DNA of 35,141 nucleotides from Lachnospiraceae bacterium (GCA_017442865.1 JAFRXK010000026.1:1-35141), one strand, 5' to 3'; positions 7,050-15,239 are shown, counted from the first letter of the stretch. Translations and numbers: made by a program. The notes: a model not told the origin generated them from the sequence alone.

Positions 7050-8102
7050 ATGTTGTTTCAGGTTTATGGCGATGGCGCCGGTTATCAGTTTTTAGGCTGG
7101 ATTTTAGTATTCTTGGGCTTGATAGTAATGAATGAGATTGCACGCCGCTCGAAGGCAGGCGGAATATTCTGCTTTTTGATTCTTCCGGCAGCACTTACAA
7201 TTTACTTTATTGCAATTCAGATTGGCGCTGCAGGCGGCGCAGAATGGGCACTTAAAAATCAGACCTACACACAGATGAACAGCTGGTTCCATTATGCGAA
7301 GCTTTACGCTGCAACGGCAGGCTGTATCGGATTTATGATGCTCAAATACAAATGGAAAATCGGCGCAACAGAGTGGTTTAAGGTGTTCCCGTTTGTTATT
7401 GTAGGCATTAACATTTTAATCGCAGTCGGCAGTGATTTCGAGTCCGGCATCAAGGGCTTTATGTCGCTTGCTGAAAATGGCGACCGCTGGTGGAGATCAT
7501 CAGAGGGCGTGTGGCTGTACGGCGGCTGGTGGAACTGGGCAAACGGTATTGCAGGTATTATAAACATAGCATGTATGACAGGCTGGTGGGGCATATACTC
7601 ATCAAAGAAGAGACAGGATATGCTCTGGCCGGATATGACCTGGTGCTACATCCTTGCTTATGATGTATGGAATTTTGCATATACATACAATAATCTTCCG
7701 ACACATTCATGGTACTGCGGACTTGCACTTTTACTTGCTCCTACATTTGCGGCAATGTTCTGGAACAAGGGCGGCTGGATTCAGAACCGCGCAAATACGC
7801 TGGCACTCTGGTGTATGTTTGCACAGGTATTCCCGAATTTCCAGGATAGAGGAGTATTTGCAGTGCTTCCATCGCTTTATACAGACGGAGCAGCTGAGGT
7901 TGCAACCGCTGCGGCAAGACCGGTTGGCGCAGACCCTAGAATGCAGGGCGTTATTTCTGCACTTGCACTCATAATAAACGTTGCAATATTTGCTTACATT
8001 ATGAAGCGTTCGGTTAAGCAGAAGAAGAATCCTTACAGGCACGAAATATTCACAGACCAGAGGGATTTCATAGAGGCAATGGAAAGAGCAGAGGAGTATT
8101 AA
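7050..8102 (+). CDS. Polytopic membrane protein, possibly DUF5692
   Basis: The protein has about 350 residues with roughly nine hydrophobic segments, the first at about 10-28 and the last near 298-318, and is unusually rich in Trp, Tyr and Gly. Loops carry WWRSSEGVWLYGGWWNWANG and YNNLPTHSWYCG. It reminds me of the DUF5692 family, but I cannot confirm that without a search. There is a GTP- or metal-independent look to it: no nucleotide motif and no transporter signature. ATG 7050 was chosen over ATG 7044 because CGGAGG (7037-7042) then lies seven bases upstream. Position right after hypA suggests a role linked to the hypB-flavoprotein-hypA genes, but this is context only. Confidence 0.75.
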   Translation: MLFQVYGDGAGYQFLGWILVFLGLIVMNEIARRSKAGGIFCFLILPAALTIYFIAIQIGAAGGAEWALKNQTYTQMNSWFHYAKLYAATAGCIGFMMLKYKWKIGATEWFKVFPFVIVGINILIAVGSDFESGIKGFMSLAENGDRWWRSSEGVWLYGGWWNWANGIAGIINIACMTGWWGIYSSKKRQDMLWPDMTWCYILAYDVWNFAYTYNNLPTHSWYCGLALLLAPTFAAMFWNKGGWIQNRANTLALWCMFAQVFPNFQDRGVFAVLPSLYTDGAAEVATAAARPVGADPRMQGVISALALIINVAIFAYIMKRSVKQKKNPYRHEIFTDQRDFIEAMERAEEY

Positions 8103-8103
8103 T

Positions 8104-9270
8104 TTGAGCTTTACGGATTTCGTTGATAAAAAAGAGAAAAAGGTCGAGTATATCGAGCTGGTTTATGACCTGATATTTGTTTATATGATAGGCAGGAATA
8201 ATTCGCTGCTGCATATAACAGAGAATGGATTTGTCAAGCCACAGGCGCTGCTTGCTTATATATTCTGCACGCTGGCAATTATCCAGATATGGAATTTCAC
8301 CACCTTTTACATTAATATGTTCGGACGAAACAGCATCAGAGACCATATTTTCCTGTTTGTAAATATGTATCTTATGTATTTTATCGGACAGAGTGTGCGG
8401 ACGGATTTTGAAAGCTATGTAGCACAGTACCATATTGCATGGGGACTTATACTTATAAATATTGGTATGCAATATCTTATAGAGCTGAAAAATCATAAGG
8501 CGGATGTGTGGAATGTTGATATCTGCAGGAGGATGATGCTTACGCTGTTTGTTGAGGCGGCGCTTGTGTTTGCGGGAGGCTTTGTTCATATCACAACCGG
8601 AGTTGTGCTTTCGGGCGCTGCAATTTTTACAGGTATTGTCCTGACAATGCTTAGCAGATATAAAAGCATCGGTGGACAGATTGATTTTGCGCATCTTACC
8701 GAGCGGGCGATGCTTTATGTCGTGTTCACCTTCGGAGAGATGATTATCATGCTGGCGGTTTATTTCAACAACGAAGGAAAATGGAGCTGGAATACTATCT
8801 ATTTCTCGCTTCTGGCGTTTCTGATTGTTGTGGGGCTGTTTTTAAGCTATGGTTATCTGTACGACCATATTATTGACAGGGAAGGCAGCTACGATGGAAT
8901 GCTTTATATGATAATCCACATTTTTATCATATTTGCGATGAACAATATCACTGCTTCGCTTGAGTTTATGCGCGAGGATGAAATAGACCTGCTTCCAAAG
9001 ATGCTGTTTCTGGTAATATCACTGGTTGCATTTTTTGCTTTTCTGCTTTTGCTTAAGGGCTACACAAAGAAAAAATGCAGACCGACAAGGACATTCCTTA
9101 CGGAGAGCGGCGCGGCAACTGCAGCGTTTGTTGTATTAATGCTTGTCTTCAGAGAGGATATGAAGGTAAATATACTTATCAGCGTGATTTATGTATTTAT
9201 GATTTTTATTATGCTTTTTGCAACATATAAAAATGCCGATAAGCAGGAGAAAGTCTGCCGGCAGGGCTGA
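8104..9270 (+). CDS. LtrA-like (low temperature requirement) membrane protein
   Basis: This 388-residue protein has about ten hydrophobic segments. Its N-terminal signature EYIELVYDLIFVYMI matches the ELxxDLxFVxxI pattern of bacterial low-temperature-requirement A proteins, whose biochemical function is not established. A second family-like stretch is FTFGEMIIML, at about 211-220. The start is TTG at 8104, one base after the preceding stop; GAGGAG lies inside the end of the upstream gene. The tight spacing argues for translational coupling with the membrane protein before it. It ends the run that begins with hypB. Confidence 0.8.
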   Translation: MSFTDFVDKKEKKVEYIELVYDLIFVYMIGRNNSLLHITENGFVKPQALLAYIFCTLAIIQIWNFTTFYINMFGRNSIRDHIFLFVNMYLMYFIGQSVRTDFESYVAQYHIAWGLILINIGMQYLIELKNHKADVWNVDICRRMMLTLFVEAALVFAGGFVHITTGVVLSGAAIFTGIVLTMLSRYKSIGGQIDFAHLTERAMLYVVFTFGEMIIMLAVYFNNEGKWSWNTIYFSLLAFLIVVGLFLSYGYLYDHIIDREGSYDGMLYMIIHIFIIFAMNNITASLEFMREDEIDLLPKMLFLVISLVAFFAFLLLLKGYTKKKCRPTRTFLTESGAATAAFVVLMLVFREDMKVNILISVIYVFMIFIMLFATYKNADKQEKVCRQG

Positions 9271-9391
9271 GAGAAACAATCGGCTGCTCTTCTGTCAGAT
9301 TCTGCACTGAAAAAAGTGCCCGGGGCAACGAATGGGCTGCCGCTTATGGTAGAAAAACAACTTTTAACAGTAAAAGACAAGGAGGAATCAT

Positions 9392-10240
9392 ATGTCAAAG
9401 TTTTGTACAAATTGCGGAACACAGCTTGAAGATAATGTTAATTTCTGCCCGAATTGCGGAACGAAGGCTTCCGCTAATGCTTCTGAGCAGCCAAACCCTG
9501 CGCAGTACACACAGCAGGGACAGCCAAACCCTGTGCAGTACACACAGCAGGGACAGCCAAACACTGCGCAGTACACACAGCAGGGACAGCCAAACCCTGC
9601 GCAGTATACACAGCAGGGGCAGCCGAATCCTGCAGGTGCTTACGCCGGAAACGGCATGGTAAGGCAGGGAATTCCGGCACCGGGCTTTTCAAACAGGGTG
9701 AATCATCCGGAGATACTGGCCGCTGTCAAGAAAAAACGTAAGGCAGCAGGCGTTTTTGCCCTGTTCCTTGTTCCGCTTCCGTTTATAGGCTTTATCATTT
9801 ACAGTATTGTAAGCGATAAAATGGAGACGGCGGATGCGGCAAAATACGGTGCCATTGTATCGGCAATATTCCTTGTTTTTGCGATATACAGCCTTATTAA
9901 GGAGCGTCCGAAGAATACCTATGAGGCGATAGTTGTTGACAAGAAAACCCGCCGGACGAACGATAAATCCGATAATGATAACTATTACACCGAATATATC
10001 ACCGTGGTAAAGACAACAGAGGGCAAGAAAAAGAAGATTGTTGAGCGCGAGGGCTCGCAGATATGGGCGTGGAATTATCTTGAGATGGGCGACAGGTTCA
10101 AATACCACCCACAGTTCAATTTCCCTTACGAGCTTTATGATAAATCAAAAGCACCGTATATCGTATGCATAAGCTGTGGTACGAAAAACCCGGTTGAAGA
10201 TGACAGATGTAAGAAGTGCGGCCTGCCGTTAATTAAATAG
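9392..10240 (+). CDS. Zinc-ribbon membrane protein with QPNPAQYTQQG repeats
   Basis: The 282-residue protein opens with a zinc ribbon (CTNCG and CPNCG, about residues 5-25), followed by four and a partial copy of an 11-residue repeat QPNPAQYTQQG (about 33-80). Two hydrophobic segments follow at roughly 118-140 and 150-167, then a charged soluble domain containing TYEAIVVDKKTRRT. It closes with a second zinc ribbon (CISCGTKN and CKKCGLPL). N-terminal zinc ribbons with a Pro/Gln linker and membrane segments are common in Firmicute envelope or sensing proteins of unknown function. AAGGAGG precedes ATG 9392 at normal spacing. The next gene starts 12 bases downstream and is also a small membrane protein, so the two may work together. 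Confidence 0.8.
   Translation: MSKFCTNCGTQLEDNVNFCPNCGTKASANASEQPNPAQYTQQGQPNPVQYTQQGQPNTAQYTQQGQPNPAQYTQQGQPNPAGAYAGNGMVRQGIPAPGFSNRVNHPEILAAVKKKRKAAGVFALFLVPLPFIGFIIYSIVSDKMETADAAKYGAIVSAIFLVFAIYSLIKERPKNTYEAIVVDKKTRRTNDKSDNDNYYTEYITVVKTTEGKKKKIVEREGSQIWAWNYLEMGDRFKYHPQFNFPYELYDKSKAPYIVCISCGTKNPVEDDRCKKCGLPLIK
9488..9632 (+). repeat. 33-bp coding minisatellite
   Basis: Four 33-bp units start at 9488, 9521, 9554 and 9587, plus a partial unit at 9620-9632. They encode QPNPAQYTQQG with few changes (one V for A, one T for P). The copies are close to identical at the DNA level, so copy number is likely to vary between strains. Confidence 0.9.
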
Positions 10241-10251
10241 GAGGTGCGAGA

Positions 10252-10875
10252 GTGTCGGAGTCAAAATACACATATAATACAAGAGTTAAGCTATGCGAGG
10301 ATGGAAGATACCGCTGGATATATGAAATGAGTCTGCTTAAAAATCCGACGATTTTATTTCTTATCATAAAGATATTTTTCGCAATATTTCTTGTGATATT
10401 CGGCGTAACGACCATTGCCGACTTTATAAGGTTCAAAAAAGCTGAAGCTTTGTTTAATAATGCGAAGGTATTAGGCATTATATTTCTTGTGTTTATGGCG
10501 ATTGTCATTATTTCATACCTGATTTACACAGCGGTAATGGGCGGAAAATACATTATTGAGTTTGAAATGGACGAGAAGGGCGTTAATCATAAGCAGATTC
10601 CGTTTCAGGCAGAAAAGGCGAGAAAAATCGGTGAGATAACAGCGCTTGCCGGTTCTGCAAAAGGAAGCTTCACGACTACGGGAATCGGAATGAATGCAAC
10701 AAGAACAGAAATGTATTCTGATTTTTCAAAGACGAGAAAGGTAAAGTCATATCCGAGGCGAAATCTTATCAAGGTGAACGGCCTGCTCAGCCGTAATCAG
10801 GTTTATGCTATGTCGGAGGACTTTGAATTCGTGAAGGATTATATAATTTCACACTGCGAAAATTTAAAAAAATAG
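10252..10875 (+). CDS. Small membrane protein with soluble C-terminal domain
   Basis: The 207-residue product starts at GTG 10252, with GGAGGTG just after the upstream stop. Two hydrophobic segments (about 34-58 and 74-98) are followed by a soluble region of about 110 residues containing KYIIEFEMDEKGVNHKQIP and ending in FEFVKDYIISHCENLKK. The strand-rich start and the terminal helix could be a PH-like fold, but that is a guess. I do not recognise the family. It is 12 bases downstream of the zinc-ribbon membrane protein and is probably co-transcribed with it. Confidence 0.7.
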   Translation: MSESKYTYNTRVKLCEDGRYRWIYEMSLLKNPTILFLIIKIFFAIFLVIFGVTTIADFIRFKKAEALFNNAKVLGIIFLVFMAIVIISYLIYTAVMGGKYIIEFEMDEKGVNHKQIPFQAEKARKIGEITALAGSAKGSFTTTGIGMNATRTEMYSDFSKTRKVKSYPRRNLIKVNGLLSRNQVYAMSEDFEFVKDYIISHCENLKK

Positions 10876-10894
10876 AAGTTCATGGGAGGTTATT

Positions 10895-12073
10895 ATGTCT
10901 GTAAAGTTAAATAATGTTGAATGCTGTGGATGCGGTGCGTGCGAGAATATTTGTCCAAAGCATGCAATTACAATGGCAGAGGATAAAGAGACATTCAGGT
11001 ATCCGAGTATCAATAAGGATTTATGCGTGGAGTGCGGACTGTGTGAAAAGACTTGTCCTTTGAATTATGATGATTATATAAAGCCGGATGGTGTGAAGGC
11101 ATTAGTTGGAATTAATAAATCTGCAGATGTGAATTTTAAGAGCTCATCGGGAGGAGCATTTTCTTCAATATATGAATCGTACCTTCAGGATGGCTATATA
11201 ATATATGGTGTTAAATTTGATGAGAATTTGCAGCCGGTTCATGACGCAGCCGGTACTGCAGAGGAATGTGAAAAGTTCAGAAAATCAAAGTATGTGCAGA
11301 GCCTTGATAACGGATGCTATAAGAAGGCGGCGGCTGATTTAAAGGCAGGAAAAAAAGTATTGTTCTCAGGTACATCATGTCAGTGTGCAGCTTTAAATGC
11401 TTTTATGAAGGCATTGAGAATAAATACTGAAAATCTTGTTACAGTAGCAATTGTGTGTCATGGCGTTCCAAGTCAGAGGATGTTTGAGGAATATGTCAAG
11501 GAAGAGGAAAGAAAGCAGAATGCGAAAATAATCAGTTATTCCTTTAAAAACAAGGCGCCTCATGATAATGGGATTGATACCAGATCTTCATACATAATAT
11601 TTGATAATGGTCAGACATCCATAAGAACGACAAGGAATGACCCATTCCTGCGTGGATATTATTTAAGATTGTTTTACAGACCTTCCTGTGGACTGTGCCA
11701 TTTTGCACGACAGGAAAGAGTTTCGGATATAACAATCGCAGATGCGTGGGGAATTAATAAACAGTACCCGGAGCTTAAGCCTGTCGAAGGCGTATCGCTG
11801 ATACTTTTTAACACTGCGAAGGGAAAAGAGAAGCTTGCAGAAATCAGTGAAAAAATGAATCTGTATGAAGTGTCTACAGATTGGGCGTTAAACAGTCAGG
11901 CGCTCTTTAGCAGACCGACTGAGATGAATCCAAACAGGCAAAGGTTCTTTGAACTTTGGGAAAAAACAGACTTTAAGAAGGCAGTATACAGGTGTACAAG
12001 ACCGACATTTAAGAAAACTGTATTATTTGCACTTCGTCCAATAAAAAAAGCTTTAAAGAAGATTAAAAAATAA
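10895..12073 (+). CDS. FrhB/FdhB-like protein with two 4Fe-4S clusters
   Basis: The 392-residue protein has two ferredoxin motifs, C10-x2-C13-x2-C16-x3-C20 and C44-x2-C47-x2-C50-x3-C54, followed by a coenzyme F420 hydrogenase/dehydrogenase beta-subunit type domain with SSGGAFSSIY, GTSCQCAAL, VCHGVPSQ and CGLCHFARQERVSDITIADAWG. Family members reduce or oxidise flavin or F420-linked partners; in Firmicutes the same architecture often sits in surface polysaccharide loci, beside pyruvyl transferases, with unknown substrate. None of those partners is here. GGGAGG precedes ATG 10895. By eye the gene uses more A/T-ending codons than its neighbours, which could mean transfer. A strong terminator follows. 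Confidence 0.85.
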   Translation: MSVKLNNVECCGCGACENICPKHAITMAEDKETFRYPSINKDLCVECGLCEKTCPLNYDDYIKPDGVKALVGINKSADVNFKSSSGGAFSSIYESYLQDGYIIYGVKFDENLQPVHDAAGTAEECEKFRKSKYVQSLDNGCYKKAAADLKAGKKVLFSGTSCQCAALNAFMKALRINTENLVTVAIVCHGVPSQRMFEEYVKEEERKQNAKIISYSFKNKAPHDNGIDTRSSYIIFDNGQTSIRTTRNDPFLRGYYLRLFYRPSCGLCHFARQERVSDITIADAWGINKQYPELKPVEGVSLILFNTAKGKEKLAEISEKMNLYEVSTDWALNSQALFSRPTEMNPNRQRFFELWEKTDFKKAVYRCTRPTFKKTVLFALRPIKKALKKIKK

Positions 12074-12142
12074 ATTACAGCCTGTTAAGCTGAAGAGCCG
12101 GAAGCAGGCAGCAGAAAAAAGATTAGTGCAGTCATGCTTTTG

Positions 12143-12203
12143 GTAAATAAGGTGCTTTTGTAAACGGAGTTTTTCTGTAGGCAAAAGCACCTTGTTTACT
12201 TTT
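12143..12203 (+). terminator. Strong terminator after the FrhB-like gene
   Basis: An 18-bp stem pairs 12143-12160 with 12182-12199 (GGTGCTTTTG with CAAAAGCACC at the loop end), with a single G-U pair, followed by CTTTTAT. The T-rich tail is short but the stem is long. Confidence 0.75.
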
Positions 12204-12221
12204 ATAATTGCTGTTTTAAAT

Positions 12222-12252
12222 GTATTATTTATCGAATTACGATAAATAATAC
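12222..12252. promoter_or_regulatory. Perfect 13-bp inverted repeat, candidate operator
   Basis: GTATTATTTATCG (12222-12234) and CGATAAATAATAC (12240-12252) are exact reverse complements around AATTA. The right arm ends one base before the -35 box of the DUF2975/Cro gene pair. It is too AT-rich and lacks a T-run to be a convincing terminator, so a dimeric regulator site is more likely. Confidence 0.65.
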
Positions 12253-12281
12253 TTGATAATCATAAAAAACTGTGATATCAT
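12253..12281 (+). promoter_or_regulatory. Promoter of the DUF2975-Cro operon
   Basis: TTGATA (12253-12258), a 17-bp spacer and TATCAT (12276-12281). A small hairpin (GTCCG 12304-12308 with CGGAC 12314-12318) lies in the leader just ahead of the ribosome binding site GGGAGG. Confidence 0.7.
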
Positions 12282-12335
12282 ATGAACTGAACAGATAAGA
12301 AAGGTCCGCTTTTCGGACATGGGAGGTATGATATT

Positions 12336-12815
12336 ATGAAGCAGAAGACATTATCAGATTTACTGAAGGTTTTTATTGTAGGACTGGGAGCGGTTTTACT
12401 GATTGTATGTGTATGGACGATTCCGTCATTCGGGCAGTCTGTTGTGAAGACAAATTCTGAGTTTGCATATTGTTATTATCCGTGGCTGGTTTTTCTTTTA
12501 ATAGCTGCGCTGCCGTGCTTTATATCACTTGTTTTGGCATGGCTCATTGTGGACGGCGTCGGTAAAAATAATTCTTTTACATTAAAGAATGCATCGCTTT
12601 TAAAGTGGATTTCGATTCTGGCGGCAGGTGACGCGGCGTTTTTCTTTGTTATGAACGTTATTTATCTTTTTATGAACATGAATCATCCTGGCATAGCGCT
12701 TATGTCGCTTATCGTAGTATTTATGGGCGTGTTGATTTCGATAGTGGCAGCGATGCTTTCAAGGCTTGTCAGGGAAGCGGCAGGGCTTAAGGAAGAAAGC
12801 GATTTGACGATTTAG
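12336..12815 (+). CDS. DUF2975 membrane protein
   Basis: The 159-residue product has four hydrophobic segments at about 10-30, 47-70, 86-108 and 115-138, with short polar links and a charged tail. This is the pattern of DUF2975 proteins, which are typically encoded directly upstream of a small Cro-type regulator, as here. The function is unknown; the pairing suggests that the membrane protein controls or is controlled by the regulator. The start has GGGAGG upstream and the next gene begins 11 bases after the stop with its own AGGAGGT. Confidence 0.85.
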   Translation: MKQKTLSDLLKVFIVGLGAVLLIVCVWTIPSFGQSVVKTNSEFAYCYYPWLVFLLIAALPCFISLVLAWLIVDGVGKNNSFTLKNASLLKWISILAAGDAAFFFVMNVIYLFMNMNHPGIALMSLIVVFMGVLISIVAAMLSRLVREAAGLKEESDLTI

Positions 12816-12826
12816 GAGGTGCGGAC

Positions 12827-13051
12827 ATGGAAGATGAAATCATTTTTAACATTGACGTTATGCTTGCAAAGCGCAAGATGAGTGTCACCGAATTGTCTGA
12901 GCGTGTAGGAATCTCGCTTGCAAATATGTCTATCCTGAAAAATGGCAGGGCGAAGGCGATAAGGGTTTCCACACTGGCAAAGCTTTGCGCGGCGCTGGAC
13001 TGCCAGCCGGGGGACTTATTGGAGTATAGGAAGAAAGAAGATAACACATGA
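12827..13051 (+). CDS. Small Cro/C1-type HTH regulator (YozG-like)
   Basis: The 74-residue protein is essentially one helix-turn-helix domain: MLAKRKMSVTELSERVGIS and LANMSILKNGRAKAIRVSTL cover the two DNA-binding helices, and CQPGDLLEY is the typical end of this family. It is a DNA-binding repressor or activator, probably acting as a dimer. It follows the DUF2975 gene and overlaps the lipoprotein gene by four bases (ATGA), so the three are translationally coupled. The 13-bp inverted repeat ahead of the operon is the obvious candidate binding site; that link is inference. Confidence 0.92.
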   Translation: MEDEIIFNIDVMLAKRKMSVTELSERVGISLANMSILKNGRAKAIRVSTLAKLCAALDCQPGDLLEYRKKEDNT

Positions 13052-13470
13052 TGAGAAAAAGCATTATTTTAATATTAATCGCAGGAATCCTGTTGTTTAC
13101 AGGCTGTCGCACAGGCAAAATTTATCGCCTGCCGGATAATATTTCAGAGCTTAAGACAGGGACGTATATTAATCCTGACGATAAAGAAGACAGTTATTTA
13201 ACTATTATATATAATGGCAGGGAATATGCTGCTTACGGAGTTCAGGGAAAAACTATTAAGGACAGCATGATAGATAAATGCATCGGATATATTGACGGAG
13301 ATACCAATTCAAGAGTATATTCTTTAGTAGATACAAAAGATTATATTGCAGATTATTATGTGAACGGTGTAATGGAGCAGGTCGGATTCTTAAGAGCAAT
13401 CGATACAATCGGTAAGTCAGTAGATACGCCGGATTATATTGATGATTTGGAATATGATATCTGGAAATGA
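13048..13470 (+). CDS. Small lipoprotein of unknown function
   Basis: The 140-residue product starts MMRKSIILILIAGILLFTGC, a lipoprotein signal with the lipobox LFTGC; the mature protein would be anchored through Cys20 to the outer face of the membrane. The rest is a small, strand-rich acidic domain with YLTIIYNGREYAAYG and ends in DDLEYDIWK. I do not recognise the family. The ATGA overlap with the regulator gene makes it the third member of the DUF2975-Cro operon. Either ATG of the ATGATG pair could be the start; the shift is one residue. Confidence 0.8.
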   Translation: MMRKSIILILIAGILLFTGCRTGKIYRLPDNISELKTGTYINPDDKEDSYLTIIYNGREYAAYGVQGKTIKDSMIDKCIGYIDGDTNSRVYSLVDTKDYIADYYVNGVMEQVGFLRAIDTIGKSVDTPDYIDDLEYDIWK

Positions 13471-13498
13471 ATGAACAGGTGGCAGACTGGAGATTATT

Positions 13499-14815
13499 AT
13501 GGAACAAATGTCATTATTTGAAAATGAAGTGCCGCAGCCGCTGGCAGCAAGGCTCAGACCGCAGACGCTTGATGAGTTTGCGGGGCAGAAGCATCTGCTG
13601 GGCGAAGGCATGGTATTAAGAAGGCTTATTGAGAGCGACCAGATTTCGTCAATGATATTCTGGGGACCGCCGGGAGTAGGAAAAACTACGCTTGCTCGCA
13701 TTATTGCTAACAGGACCAAGGCAGAATTTATTGATTTTTCGGCGGTTACAAGTGGTATAAAGGACATCCGTGCCGTGATGCAGAATGCTGAGGAAGGCAG
13801 AAAATACGGCAGGAAGACAATTGTGTTTGTGGACGAGATTCACAGATTTAACAAGGCACAGCAGGATGCATTTCTGCCATTCGTGGAGAAGGGCAGCATC
13901 ATTCTGATTGGTGCAACGACTGAAAATCCGTCCTTTGAAGTAAACGGCGCTCTTTTGTCACGCTGTAAGGTATTTGTGCTTAAAGCGCTTGAGAAGGATG
14001 ATGTTGTGGGGCTTCTTAAGCGTGCGCTTAAGGATGAGCGGGGCTTTGGCAGCCAGCAGGTTAATATTTCGGAGGATATCCTTGACAAGCTTGCTTATTT
14101 TTCAAATGGAGACGCCAGAACAGCGCTTTCCACGCTTGAGATGGTGGTGTTAAACGGAGAGATAAATTTTGACGGCAGCATTACGGTAACTGAAAATGTG
14201 CTGGAGCAGTGCATTTCAAAGAAGTCACTGCTTTACGATAAAAACGGCGAGGAGCATTACAATCTTATATCTGCACTGCACAAGTCCATGAGAAATTCTG
14301 ACCCGGATGCGGCGGTTTACTGGCTTGCAAGAATGCTTGAGGCCGGTGAGGATCCTTTGTATGTTGCCAGAAGGGTTACGAGATTTGCAAGCGAGGATAT
14401 CGGACTTGCGGATACAAATGCGCTTAACGTTGCGGTAAATGCTTATCAGGCGTGTCATTATATTGGCATGCCGGAGTGCACGGTTCATCTTACCGAGGCG
14501 GTCGTGTATATGGCGATGGCGCCAAAGTCAAATGCGCTTTATGCTGCATACGAGACAGCAAAGCTTGACGCTATAAAGAGCATGGCTGAGCCTGTTCCGC
14601 TGCAGATTAGAAATGCAGTGACCGGGCTTATGAAGGATTTAAACTATGGCAAGGGATATCAGTATGCCCATGATTATGAAGAAAAGCTTACTAGGATGAG
14701 CTGCCTGCCGGAGAATATAGCAGACAGGGAGTATTATATTCCTACCGAAGAGGGCAATGAAGGAAAGATTAAAGCAAGGCTTAAAGAAATAAAAGAGTGG
14801 AAAAAACAAAAATAG
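13499..14815 (+). CDS. rarA: Replication-associated recombination protein A
   Basis: The 438-residue AAA+ ATPase has the Walker A motif GPPGVGKT (56-63), Walker [10 protein letters not shown] near 107-115, and the sensor stretch [11 protein letters not shown]. Length and motifs match RarA/MgsA, a homologue of eukaryotic WRNIP1, which acts at stalled replication forks and gaps. The N-terminus MEQMSLF followed by [17 protein letters not shown] is typical. The start is preceded by GGAG. A nitroreductase remnant follows immediately, with its ribosome binding site overlapping the rarA stop. Confidence 0.96.
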   Translation: MEQMSLFENEVPQPLAARLRPQTLDEFAGQKHLLGEGMVLRRLIESDQISSMIFWGPPGVGKTTLARIIANRTKAEFIDFSAVTSGIKDIRAVMQNAEEGRKYGRKTIVFVDEIHRFNKAQQDAFLPFVEKGSIILIGATTENPSFEVNGALLSRCKVFVLKALEKDDVVGLLKRALKDERGFGSQQVNISEDILDKLAYFSNGDARTALSTLEMVVLNGEINFDGSITVTENVLEQCISKKSLLYDKNGEEHYNLISALHKSMRNSDPDAAVYWLARMLEAGEDPLYVARRVTRFASEDIGLADTNALNVAVNAYQACHYIGMPECTVHLTEAVVYMAMAPKSNALYAAYETAKLDAIKSMAEPVPLQIRNAVTGLMKDLNYGKGYQYAHDYEEKLTRMSCLPENIADREYYIPTEEGNEGKIKARLKEIKEWKKQK

Positions 14816-14826
14816 GAGGACGTATA

Positions 14827-15134
14827 ATGGAGGAGAAAAACTTACAGTAGTTATTGCATTAGGCTATGGTAAGACAGAGGGTGTTTTTCATAAATCCAAG
14901 GAGATGAGTGCAGTAAGTAATGTAAGTGATAATTCACCGGAATGGTTTAAGAAGGGCGTTGAGGCTGCGCTTATTGCTCCGACAGCGGTAAACCAGCAGA
15001 AGTTTAAGTTTGAACTTAATGGTAATAAGGTTTCGGCAAAGCCAGGGCTGGGCTTTTACAGTAAAGTTGATTTGGGTATTGTGAAGTACCATTTTGAAGT
15101 TGGTGCCGGAAAAGAGAATTTCAAGTGGAATTAA
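14827..15134 (+). pseudogene. Truncated nitroreductase-family remnant
   Basis: A well-placed AGGAGG (14814-14819) and ATG 14827 open a frame that stops after seven codons (MEEKNLQ, then TAG). A different frame of the same DNA reads GEKLTVVIALGYGKTEGVF and continues to 15134 through APTAVNQQKFKFELNG, GLGFYSKVDLGIVKYHFE and GAGKENFKW, which is the C-terminal part of a nitroreductase-like flavoprotein. The FMN-binding N-terminal half, roughly 150 residues, is missing. The simplest reading is an internal deletion that fused the original start to the 3' third of the gene out of frame. An ATG at 14904 could in principle yield a 76-residue fragment, without a visible ribosome binding site. Confidence 0.8.
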
Positions 15135-15138
15135 AAAA

Positions 15139-15210
15139 GGAAAGAGATTGCAAATGAATAAAGTTTCTGCGCTTATAGGAAGGGCAATTACATTTGTGGT
15201 TTCTTTTTTT
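15139..15210 (+). terminator. Terminator after the nitroreductase remnant
   Basis: GGAAAGAGATTGCAAATG (15139-15156) can pair with CATTTGTGGTTTCTTT (15191-15206) through several G-U pairs, followed by a run of T. This reading is by eye; the wobble pairs make it weaker than the other terminators. Confidence 0.55.
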
Positions 15211-15239
15211 TTGCAAATTGTGTGAGGGTAATTAATAAA

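Noticed and set aside
8068..8694. 208-codon minus-strand frame opposite the LtrA-like gene
   Set aside because: The plus-strand frame has the LtrA signature and coupled start; the minus frame shows no family resemblance.
3000..9270. A hydrogenase structural gene in the hyp cluster
   Set aside because: None of the proteins has the paired CxxC motifs of a [NiFe] large subunit or the H-cluster of an [FeFe] enzyme; the flavoprotein's cysteines are ferredoxin and GltD type.
12222..12252. Terminator for the upstream FrhB-like gene
   Set aside because: The stem is AT-rich, lacks a T-run, and a much better terminator is already present at 12143-12203; its placement at the -35 box favours an operator.
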